NCBI GenBank assembly: GCA_902806565.1
Contig: CADCXA010000042.1
Span: forward strand, 310,001-374,000
From: Hypoxylon rubiginosum
Taxonomy: Eukaryota > Ascomycota > Sordariomycetes > Xylariales > Hypoxylaceae
DNA length: 64,000 bases
Direction of reading: 5' to 3'
The notes under the pieces: model-generated
What the model was told of the DNA's origin: nothing
What the model saw: the letters and a program-made list of their open reading frames with translations, nothing else
Database searches by the model: none
Made by a program: the position numbers and the translations under genes
Part shown: in pieces, positions 34,401 to 47,177 of the stretch
Layout of the letters: each line of letters starts with the position of its first letter
How positions within the stretch are numbered: the stretch's first letter is position 1

Positions 34401-35217
34401 GCTCGCCGGAGTTACGAGCGCGGTACTTTCAAGCCAGCTGAGAAATGGGGGGTTGTCCGTTGGACTATATCGCCTATCACCTCTATTACCTGCGGACTAC
34501 AGGCTTCTGAGAGCTTCTAGACAAGAGGCAAGGTAAAATAAGAGAAGAAAAAAATACGAATAATATCAGTAATTTCACCGAGATATCCTCGAGAATTTAT
34601 GTCTTGTGATTATCTGATCTTCTCGTTTGATTTATGTCAGCTCATATTTCTCGTTGTTGTACGTCGACTCATCATTTTCTCGTCGAAACAGCTGATCTCG
34701 AGCATGATCATGTTAGCGTGTTAATGCTGAGCTGCGAGGGACTGCGAGGGATGGCCAATTGCTCATGGCGGGGTGGTGCGGATGTTACTCTCAAGTACCG
34801 CCCTATCGAGCGTACAGTAGGAATTCCCCGAACCTGGTGCTTTTACCCCTCCAGAAACAAAGACCCTGTAGGTGATCTGTAGGGTCTGTAGGGGGTCTAT
34901 AGGGCCAAGAATCCCTGAGAGGGATCTAGCACCCCACCTAGGCTACCCTGCCACCTTACCTATACCCACCTAGCTGTATCATATTTTTTTCTTGGTATTG
35001 TCTCTCAACCGTTTTATTATTATTTATGTCGCTCATATGCCATCATCAACCGCCTAACCCCTCCAAATTCCCTCTACCCGCACTCAACAACTGGATATTT
35101 AATCTGACCTACTTCTTCCTCAATCTTTTTTTTCTCTCCTCGAGACTCTTTTTCTGATCAACTCTCGAGAAAACACCAGACCGCAATAGAAGAAAACCAA
35201 TTCATTAATAATACAAG
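31420..35217. other. 3.8-kb gene-free stretch upstream of GAPDH
   Basis: Only short random frames occur, none with family resemblance or joinable exons. The section 31700-32950 is AT-rich. A short inverted repeat TCACTAGGT..ACCTAGTGA lies at 33338-33346/33357-33365. At 34863-34905 a CTGTAGGG/TCTATAGGG cluster repeats four times in one orientation. C/T-rich sequence from about 34960 to 35200 looks like the GAPDH core promoter and leader. Nothing else is seen. Confidence 0.5.
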
Positions 35218-36727
<1,510 letters not shown>

Positions 36728-37323
36728 TTCCCTAGACTGTAATGACCTGAAAGCTTCTCGCGATCATATTAAAATGTGCGGGCGGCTTTCATGAAGATAA
36801 CTGGTTGCGCCAAGGAACATGGCCGGGGCTCTTGTTTGAGCAATGACACATTAGTACGATCCAGAGATTAATGAAGTAAAAAAATACAAGATACTCTGTA
36901 TAGAGACAATTAATGCTCCCTTCTGTTGTGAAATGGCATGTGTAAGCAATCTTGTCCTATTCCAAAGTTGAAATGCCAATTCTACCGATGGAGTGCTTTC
37001 ACGTAGCCACATAATATCATGGTTGCAATTTATCCTTTGCGTATCAAGAACTGAGTTGGTTTAACACATTGTAAAAAGGAATGCCAACCTTGCAAAAGGT
37101 ATTGGCGTTGCTATCCGCTTACGCCGACGCACCTATGATACACTGCTCTCTATCTTTCGTTCTTTCGTAAATTATGCATCCAATACTACTAGCAGCAGTA
37201 GTAGCTTTGATTGATCTCTTTCGTCCGAGCTACCCGTAGTTTTGATCCCCTCGTAACGCCAGCATTTGTAAAAAAAGAAAAAGGCATTAAAAATACGTCC
37301 CCCCTTACCCCCCGAGTCTTCGT
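36728..37323. other. Intergenic, convergent 3' ends of GAPDH and RVB2
   Basis: AT-rich 3' UTR-like sequence between two convergent stops. A short AGCAGTAGTAG trinucleotide stretch is at 37191-37204. No gene is seen. Confidence 0.65.
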
Positions 37324-38906
<1,583 letters not shown>

Positions 38907-40810
38907 TTTGATAACTTGATTGAAAATCCTGTAGTGTCTCCCGGTTCGAGTATTTGTTCAGCCTCGTGGGTTTGGTTCAATAGCTGTTTAGAGCTTGTCG
39001 AGGAAAATGAAATCTTAGCTGCAGCTCTAAAAATGTGATTGGTGGAACGCGCTACAAGAGTACATACGGCGCGAGTTCGTTATCGCGGCGTTATCGTAGC
39101 AGCCAGCGTGCAGCGTAGCTTATCAATGAACCAGTACCCAGGCTTGTGGGTTGTGTGGCGGTATATCAGCTCCCGCTCATTGGTCAGTTGTGGCTTGATT
39201 TATCTGTGCTATCTGTGTGATGGCTGTTTGATGGCCGTTGGTGGCTGACAATTTATTGGTGGCTCCGGGGCGGTGAGAAAAGGCTGGCCAACCAGTGCTA
39301 ATTAAATGCTGCCCGATTGGTGGTGCCACGTCAATGGCGATATGCAGTGAAACCCAAAGGGAATTTCTATTACCCCTCTCGTCTATAATATCGCCTGGGC
39401 GCTTCGTACTTACTTAACATTTATAATAAATCATGTGGGTTTCTTTTTTTTACGTATCTTAAATTAATAAGTCAAGTAACTCCCATTTTGAAAACGAAAA
39501 GAACCGTGCTTAAAAAGTGATTAAAACTTTTACCTTGTAAATTTCCCCTTTCGCCACTTTTTCTCCGTTAGTAAGTTACCTGTCATTTCGCTTCGACGCG
39601 TTAAGCTGTTGGTCGTGTAATTTAGATGCCCCAGTATCCGGAACTCGTATATAAGGTTTCATGTCTCTGGTCTCTTCTCTTCTATCTATGATTTGATCTC
39701 GAGTCTCCACGGTAACACCCACACGACGCAGGTGTATACCAACAAGAGACCGCTTCCCACAAATCGTTTAAAGAACCACCGTTTGCTCTATCTAAAACAT
39801 ACGGGTATAGACATTTACCTTGACTGTTTTGACCCCATCCATGCTGCTTCTCTTTGCCCGGAGATCAGGAGACCCAACAAACCCATCCGTCAACCCACCA
39901 ACCTACAGGAGACTACCTTGCAAACTGGCAGACTGGGTACTCAGCAACCGACTTTCTTCTCGTTTGTTTGACTGCCCAAATTCAACACGTACTTCCCCAA
40001 TGTACATAAAAAGTCCGTCGTTCGCTTATCCGGCAGTGATTAAGTTGCGTTGCCCGGGAACGCATTCTGAGCAGTAATAGCACTAGGACCCATCTCTCAT
40101 GCTATGAACCTTACAATTACTACGCGTATTATTGCTCGTTCTATACGTACATAACACAGACTTACCCTGGCTGGCACTTGTCTACCACTACTCGACCTAA
40201 TCTCCCTACACAAGCTCGTCCTACCTCACCTCGTCTTGACGAAGTAGTGACGGCAACTTGTGACACAGGGTCGCGTCTTGGAATTGAATCTTGAGACGTC
40301 GAGACATCGGACGCCGTGACTACCGCCGTAGTTAAACCAAGCCTACTGTCCGCTCATTTTCCATCGCTCATTCTCATACTCTCATCTCTCATACTCCTTC
40401 CTATACTCATATCGCTATCCACCATCATCATTCAAGCTTGCCAAATAGAGCTAAGAGAGGTGAGTCATTTCAAAGACCACTCGATACCTTGGTGTGGTTG
40501 ATTGAATTTCATCATCCACCATCTATCGTTCATCGTCGCAATCGCCATCGCCAGTACCAAATACGGGCTCACATACCTAGTACGGGCTCCGGTACTTCCT
40601 ATTCTATTCTCAGTTTGGCGTCTTCAAACTTAAATGTGACAACCCGGCAATTAAAGCAACTCGCACTTTCGAAAGTAATGCGATTGTCTTGAACTGCATG
40701 TGGTTAACTAAGAAGTTGCATTCTAGATCTGAGGAAGTAGGGAGGGAACGGGTGAACCTAGCTGCTTTTCTCTTTTTCGGCTGGCGCGATAGCCTATTGC
40801 TACCTTCATC
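38907..40810. promoter_or_regulatory. 1.9-kb divergent region between RVB2 and the coiled-coil gene
   Basis: ATTGG (inverted CCAAT) motifs lie at 39038-39042, 39179-39183 and 39316-39320 on the RVB2 side. The right half (about 40330-40470) is a TC-rich CTCAT/CTCTCAT run, a likely leader of the coiled-coil gene. No gene is seen. Confidence 0.5.
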
Positions 40811-43139
40811 ATGCCTCATCGTCCGTGGAAGGCATACGAACCCCGACGATTCATTCCATACAACAAAAATGATAACAGACCTGACATAGATCGCTACAAA
40901 CCATATTCACCGAAGGGGCAGGAATATAGGAGCCGGTCTCGTGATAGTAACAGGGACCGAGAGCCCGAGCGAGATCGGAATATGGAGCCAAATCGACGCG
41001 ATTCATTATATACGCGAGACCCCAGACTACTACAAGCCTCCTCTGGTAATAAGGGGGACGTGAATGCACAGAAACATCTGCATGTAGACACGAGAGTGCC
41101 AAACGGACCTAGACGCTCGGTATCTTCAACTAACTCACCGGCGAGCGCCTTCAGCACCGCCCCGAGTACCCGTCCGACCCCGACCGAGCCTGGTAAGTGC
41201 TTCTTTCCTAGTGACCAATTAATTCATTGTCCTAACATGAATCATAGCTGCCGAGAGGATGGCAACAACATACAAGATACCAGAGGGAGGTTGCCCACTT
41301 ATAAGAGACTCGGAATTGCAAGATATCTTTGGGGAAATATATCAATGGAATGAACTGCAGCATAAGCGTATACCATTAAAGCTGCAAAAAAACAAGCTCG
41401 CGCAAGAAGGTCATCGACGACAGCAGGAACTTAGCAAAATTGCTAACAAGGCTGATGGTTTTGCGCCGTTTTCCGAATTTCAGAAAAGATTTGACGAAAG
41501 TGGTAAAGCAGAGCAGGAGGGTGTTGATAAACAGCTCTATGAACTCCATCAAGAATCTGTCCAGGGTTTAAAAAAGGTTCTGTCTGTTGCGCAAGAATCT
41601 GTCAAGTCGTGGGTGATGACAGTTGCAACACAAACTGAAAACGATTCCCTTTCAGCGCTAGAAGCCAAGTTTGCCAAATTCGAGAAGCAAGCTGCCGAGC
41701 AGCAAAAGGAAATGTCTGAAACCCAAGCTCGAATCCGGGATTTGCTGAAGGACCGAGAGCAATCGACGGAATCGTTTAACACCTTGAGTCGAAATTTTGA
41801 GTCACTCAAATCTGGTCACGAGAATCTTAAATCTGACCACGACAAACTTGGAAGTGACCATAAAAACCTTCGCTTGGAGTATGAGAACCTTCGGTCTGAC
41901 CACGACAGTCTTCGGTCTAACCATGAGAGTCTTTGGTCTAACTACAACAGTCTCCAATCTGACCATAAAACGCTGCAGTCTGACCATGAGACGCTGCAGT
42001 CCACATGTAATAACCTACAGTCGAAGTGCTCGGAGCTTGAGCTCCAAGCCACAGGTATAGAGTCCATCAAGGAGTCCGGTAAGGACTGGAATCAGCTGGC
42101 CGAGAAGCTCCAATCTCTCGTGACTCGAATAGACAGCACCGAGAGCCAAGTTGGTGCCTTCATGGGCAAAGTGGAAGATCTTGACATGGAGACTTACAAC
42201 GAGATCCTTGAGACATGGATTGATCACGATTTCAAGAACAAAGTCATCTCCAACGAAAAGTCGGTCACAGCCGCACGTGAAGATTTCCAATCCCTCCAAG
42301 AGTTGGTAGTCACGGGATTCAACAGGTCCGACCAACTCATCTCGGAGTTGAAGAAAACCCCAGAATCTGTTGTGTCCCACCCGAGCGATCACACTACAGG
42401 AGGAGAACTCGCGCAAAACGCTGCTTTCGAGGAGAAGTTGAACGAGAATAATAGAATCCTGCAGAAGCTTGTTGCCGATTCGGGTGACATCTGTGCCGGC
42501 ATGGTCGATGAGCTCGGAAGTCGTATGAACAGGATTGAAGCAATGATCACAGCACTTTCTTCAGAGAACGCCGAGACGATTGGGAAAGTAAGCTTATTAG
42601 AACAGGATATGGCCCAGCAAGTTGCGAATTGCAATGGTCTGGTAAAACGTATCGGTTCGCTCGAGGAGCAGAGGCTTGGTTCAAGGATCGATAAGGTTGG
42701 CATTGGACTTGCCAACCTCGAGAAACGAGTCTTGCAGAATGCTCAGCAAGTTCCCGATGCCCTGTTCAATGAAATTAGGCAGGACATCGAGATTCTCAAA
42801 AGAAGATATGACGCACTGGAACTACCCATCCGACAGTTGAATAGCCAGTGGTCGAATCTGAGCTCAAGGCAGATGGCCGAGAGCATCCTCACCCTGGTCG
42901 ACCCGCATGCGCAACGTAAGGAGCAACGAATGGCTGGTTTCGAGACGAAACTCGGACAGCTAGAGGAAATAATCACGGATATCAAGCAGAATATCCTGGC
43001 GAAGCCGCCTCTGGATGGGAAAAGGCAACCTTCTCCGAGATCATCTGATCCAAACAAGAAGAGGAAACTGAACGAATTCGTCCAGTCTCCCTCGTTCCGC
43101 AGTAGTACTCTCGGTCAGAACGTGGACCGGCCAGCTTGA
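40811..43139 (+). CDS. Long coiled-coil protein with an eleven-heptad His/Leu array
   Basis: Two exons, 40811-41192 and 41248-43139, give 757 residues; the 55-base intron has gtaagt..atag ends. Residues 1-128 are basic and Arg/Ser/Pro-rich (RSRSRDSNRDREPERDRN), probably disordered. From about 135 to 680 the sequence is almost continuous coiled coil. Residues 314-390 are eleven exact-length heptads of the form L-x-S-D-H-x-x, with Leu in all eleven and His in seven, Tyr in two and Cys in two at the fifth place. The C-terminal DPNKKRKLNEF is a good nuclear localisation signal. I do not recognise a named family; functions such as a scaffold or chromatin-associated filament are guesses. Codon use is more AT-rich than in neighbours. 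A long TC-rich leader precedes it. Confidence 0.75.
41805..42035 (+). repeat. Coding tandem repeat, 11 x 21 bases
   Basis: Eleven in-frame 21-base units, with cores such as CTTCGGTCTGACCAC and CTGCAGTCTGACCA, encode heptads L314-E390 of the coiled-coil protein. Similarity between units at DNA level suggests expansion by slippage or unequal exchange, so copy number may vary between strains. No spacers exist between units. Confidence 0.8.
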
Positions 43140-43824
43140 GCTAGTGATTGGCCTGAAATATCTAATCGAGGCCTCCGACATGGCAAGCAAACTTGGTGTC
43201 CGTTTTACGTTCCTCATGAGGAACGTCGATATATCTTGCGCTACCCACTGCTCTCGGTAGTACGCATATCGCGCGGGTGAAGACACCGGGGCAAAAAATC
43301 GGCGTTCATCCGACTCGTTGCATTTATACAAATACCCTTTTGCACATTTTGTAATTTGTTTTGTATGGCGGAGGCAAAAGAAAAAAAGGAAGATGAGCTC
43401 TAGAGCAAGAGGGTTAGGAGAGGTAGAGAGAAAAAGGATGAAAAAGAAAATTCGACGAGAGGTTCAAAATGCTTCGGCAACAAGGGCGTGTGTTGGTGAG
43501 CATTATATGTATGTAGAGAAAAAGCTGTAAAACCCCTAGCTTCATGTGGATCGAAGGGAGGTCACAAACAACGCGAAGAGATTAATGAGACATTGCTAAT
43601 TTCGAAAGCTTTGACACTAATATTTGATTTGCGCTCCTTATGAACTGTACAAATGTGCCGCCGCCTAGTGGTATTTTGCAACTTATGTAGTACGCTCCCA
43701 TGATGCTCCATATGTCTATAACCCCCTTTCCCTTTTGGTAGTAGTTTTTCACTAAGCTGTACATGCCCATTATTTCTACCGCCGTCTGCCGCCGGCCGAG
43801 TCTATAATTCTCTATGATAAATGC
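43140..43824. other. Intergenic, convergent 3' ends
   Basis: Between the coiled-coil gene stop and the stop of peptidyl-tRNA hydrolase 2. The purine-rich block AAAAGAAAAAAAGGAAGATG is near 43376-43395. No gene is seen. Confidence 0.6.
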
Positions 43825-44719
43825 TTATAACAACTTGAGACCGCCCGTGACCTTGTCGACGAGGCTCTTGGGGGCCGGGCCGACGCCCAGCACCGTCAGG
43901 CTGCCGGGGTCGATCTGGGTGCGGCCGGCGTCCTGGATGACCTCGGCGGTGATGCCGAGGCTCCGGGCCCTGCCCATCAGCTCCAGCAGCTCCGGCTCCG
44001 ACTTGACCTGGACGGCGATCTTGGCCTGGCCCCTGCGCTCCCAGCGCTGCAGGAGGCGGGCGGCGGGGGACGAGGAGGAGGAGGAGGGGGAGGCGCGGGC
44101 GGCGGCGCGGCTTAGGGTCTTGTAGCAGGCGAGGGTCGCGTGCGAGCATTGGGCTGCTATCTTGCCTGCGTGTGGTAGGAAGAGGGTAAGGTTAGCAATG
44201 ATTTTGTGTATGTATGTGAATGTGTGATGCAAGCTAAGAGATGGACGAACCTTTTGTCATTCCTAGATCTGTCCGGACTACTAGGACTAGCTTGCACTCC
44301 TCGTTGGCGGGTCCCTCTGCTATTACTGCTTGTTGCGGACGTGCTGCTGCGTCGGCGGCGGCGGTTGTTTCTGCCTTCTCGTCCTTCTTCCCGTCCTCAT
44401 CCTTCTTAGCAGTAGCAGCAGCAGCTTTGGACTTCTTCGTCTTCTTGGGCTTCGGCACCCTGAGCCCGTCTCGGCGGTCCGCGTCCTCGCCGTTGGCCCA
44501 GTTGGGCGCGTGGTCGAGGATGGTGTCGCCCTCGTCGATGTCGGACTCGTCGCTCTCGGGCATGTCGGCGAGGATCTGCCGCCGCTCGGACTCGAGGGCG
44601 GGCGAGACGAAGAGGTAGCCCCGGAACGAGTACACGCCGAGCATGAAGCCGGATACGAAGGCTACGATGCTGGTGGAGACTATCATCCCCGTGGTGAAGG
44701 TGACTGTCCTGTCTGCCAT
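43825..44719 (-). CDS. pth2: Peptidyl-tRNA hydrolase 2 with N-terminal membrane anchor
   Basis: Two exons, 44719-44251 and 44165-43825, give 269 residues; the intron has a weaker gttcgt donor. An N-terminal hydrophobic segment (GMIVSTSIVAFVSGFMLGVYS, about residues 11-31, here quoted in part) anchors the protein, probably in the mitochondrial outer membrane as for other PTH2 proteins. A long Lys/Ala/Glu-rich linker follows (40-135). The catalytic PTH2 domain begins CKLVLVVRTDLGMTKGKIAA and continues QCSHATLACYKTL, then GLITAEVIQDAGRTQI-like strand and VLGVGPAPKSLVDKVTGGLK. It frees tRNA from prematurely released peptidyl-tRNA. An Ala/Ser-rich insert (RAAARASPSSSSSSPAARLL) lies in the domain's first loop. 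The splice joins G157 exactly between TK and KIAAQ, which is conserved, so the model is firm. Confidence 0.93.
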
Positions 44720-45831
44720 TTTGATGTGAGAAGTGGGTGGTAGGCAGTTCGAAGGAAAGTGGATAGATCGTTCTAGTTGTTGGAACGTTTATCGGCGATA
44801 TAGAGAAAAGCTTCTCGACTCGAAGGTGTGTTTTGTGTTTATTGGTATGGTCGACTTTTTCCAAAGACTTGCAATAGTTGAAAAATTGCTAGTTTTGAGA
44901 TGGAAATGACCAAGCAGGGATTGTGCAGATCTACTGTCATTAATTACGACAGATATTTTGAATGACGAGGCTGACAAGTCGAACTGCTCAAAGCTCTGAG
45001 CTAGGATCTTTTTAATAAATAAAAAAATCTTAAAGATCTTACGGGAAGATCCAATGTGAGGCAACCCCACGTCAGCCTTGCGTTTTTCCATGCGAGCCTG
45101 CCTTGCAACCCTTGCGACTTTTTCCCTGCCAGCGGCTCATACTTGTTAGTCTCACCCCCTTCCCTGGTTCTAGCACACATATCTACATGTAAGCTTCCAC
45201 GAAGCGGGTTGACAGAAGTGTGAGCTGACTCTGTCCCTACCTCGGTATTTATTTTACCTGTGAGGGCTTTGTAGCAGCAGATTTATAGATCTGTGCTCCC
45301 CATCCCAAGGGATACCTCTCGCTTAGCGGAATTATTATGCACATCGGAAATGCAGAGCTCGGCAGAAGATACAGGCACGATGCTAGATTTGTGTCTGCGG
45401 GCTATAGTCCGGAATCGGTTAGGCAAAGCGTAGGTACATTGGAAGATAGGCAGATAGGGTAGCAGCCGGGTGTGCGAGTTGGACGTTGATGTTAGTGGCC
45501 TATAGTTCTTTTTGAACTTGACATTCATCCCGATGCGCGGGGGATCCGCCTTGAAAAAAAGAACAGAATAAGCCACGTCAAGCCACATCCAAGATCCTAC
45601 GGTCCACGTAAGGTGAGGTACATAAGGTAAGCATTGGTGTGAGAGATGTGATTCGATTTGCTTTGGGTGCTTTTGGAAAGTTTCGACCTATCACTGATCA
45701 TCACTGGTCTAGGGGAAAAAAGAAACGCTAGGTCGGTCAGCTGGCGAATGACATGCTAAGTGCCTAGGCAATATCGAGAATTAAGTTAGGATTCAAATCC
45801 CCGGGCGCTCGGTATCCTGTATCTTTAATCC

Positions 45832-45852
45832 TTACCAGTTACCAGTTACCAG
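45832..45852. repeat. TTACCAG x3 direct repeat
   Basis: Three perfect tandem copies of the seven-base unit in intergenic DNA. Confidence 0.7.
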
Positions 45853-46103
45853 CCGCACCTACAGATAATAGAGATAATGTTGTGAGCTGTAAGGAGCGCA
45901 GCAAGTATACCTACACGTATAGTAGCAGTAGTACGACAAGGCAAGAACTTAGCAAACATACTTCGTACATACATATATACATATTTCTGACGAACTACTG
46001 AGCGGGCAGACGGGCAACGGGAAAAAAAAAGAGTACTTTGGGGGGAGGTCTCCATCTTTGCCCGTCCCTGCCCCATCCGAGCCATCTCTGCCACCATCCG
46101 GCT

Positions 46104-46142
46104 CCAGTCCCAGTTCCCAGTCCCAGTCCCAGTTCCAATCCC
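46104..46142. repeat. CCCAGT(C/T) hexamer microsatellite
   Basis: About six imperfect copies of CCAGTC/CCAGTT in tandem upstream of the AFF-like gene. Confidence 0.7.
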
Positions 46143-47177
46143 ATCAGCCAGGCTGCCAGGTCCCCTTTCAACCACTGGCACCCACTGCACCAGCTGGTCC
46201 AGCGCTCGTCTCCCGCCTTCAAGGCAACCCAAGCAAGTCCCATACTGGAACATCCCTGCACCTTTATTCTACGTAGCACGTAGCCAGGTAGCGTATCTAC
46301 TACGCCTTTACCTAACCACCTAACGCTACACGCTACGCTACGAACTGCTACCGTTCTTTCACCCACTCGACTTCAACCAACTCTTCCCGCTGCCGATCAT
46401 CACGCATCATCTGCAACAACAATCATCGGCACGCATATTCTCTGACTTCTTGTCTCTCTCTCTTTTTTTCCTTCTTCCCTCCTTCCACCGCTTTTTCGCG
46501 AGATTACGTCGTCGTCCCTTACTCTCCGTAATCAAAGCCTACCATCATCCTCCGCGACCCCGGGTCTTTTTACTCATTCGCCGACGCGAGCCACAATTTG
46601 ATGAGCGATGCGCCGGGCCGAATGTCACGAGGATTTATTGGAGGCTGGATAAGACAGCAGATGGTGTCTACGCGACAACAATAGCTTGTGTCTATATACT
46701 GCATTGCACAAGCACTATATTGCACCGGACTGCAGCGTACAGGCCAAAGCGACCGTCACCGTACCGCACCCAACATTCAAGGTGAGGAGCATACCATTTT
46801 CCCCGGGGTACCTCTATACTTGTATTTTTCTCTCTCTTCTTTCTTTCATGTACCTTTCCATTATTGTTTCCAATTCGACCAATGCACGTTCTTTGGGTTC
46901 ATTGCGCCATTGTTAGGGCTATCCTACATCAAAGCGTCCCTAGATGTCTTATTCATATGATGCTTGTGCTGTTCGAGAGCGACAACTATGGCTAGTATGC
47001 TAAACTCAAAAATAATTACAGAAATTCCCTTATCGCAACAACTCGAAACTTAATGATACCTCCAACACCGCACCTGTCTATCTATCTAGTGTTAGCCACT
47101 GCAACTGAACACACTTCCATGGTCAAGGCGTTAGGCATCGCGTGCAACATTATATAGTTGTTCCAACAAAGAAAACC

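Larger units (their letters stand above)
44720..47177. promoter_or_regulatory. 2.5-kb divergent region between pth2 and the AFF-like gene
   Basis: Short random frames only. A TTACCAG triplet repeat is at 45832-45852 and a CCCAGT-type repeat at 46104-46142. From about 46290 the strand is C/T-rich (CTACGCTACG, TCTCTCTCTTTTTTTCC), suggesting a long 5' leader for the plus-strand gene. No gene is seen. Confidence 0.5.

Noticed and set aside
41805..42035. Possible CRISPR-like regular repeat
   Set aside because: Units are contiguous without spacers, are 21 bases and in frame, and encode protein heptads; the genome is eukaryotic.
45775..45815. GGATTCAAATCCCC resembling a tRNA T-arm
   Set aside because: No cloverleaf can be formed with upstream sequence and no A-box is present.
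45846..46366. Overlapping minus-strand frames with GTGTGTGNWD-type residues
   Set aside because: They translate a CCCAGT microsatellite and have no other coding character.
47142..47177. Upstream extension of the AFF-like gene starting MQHYIVV
   Set aside because: The codon at 47142 is GTG. The first ATG, at 47178, has good context and the 12 added residues look like leader sequence.
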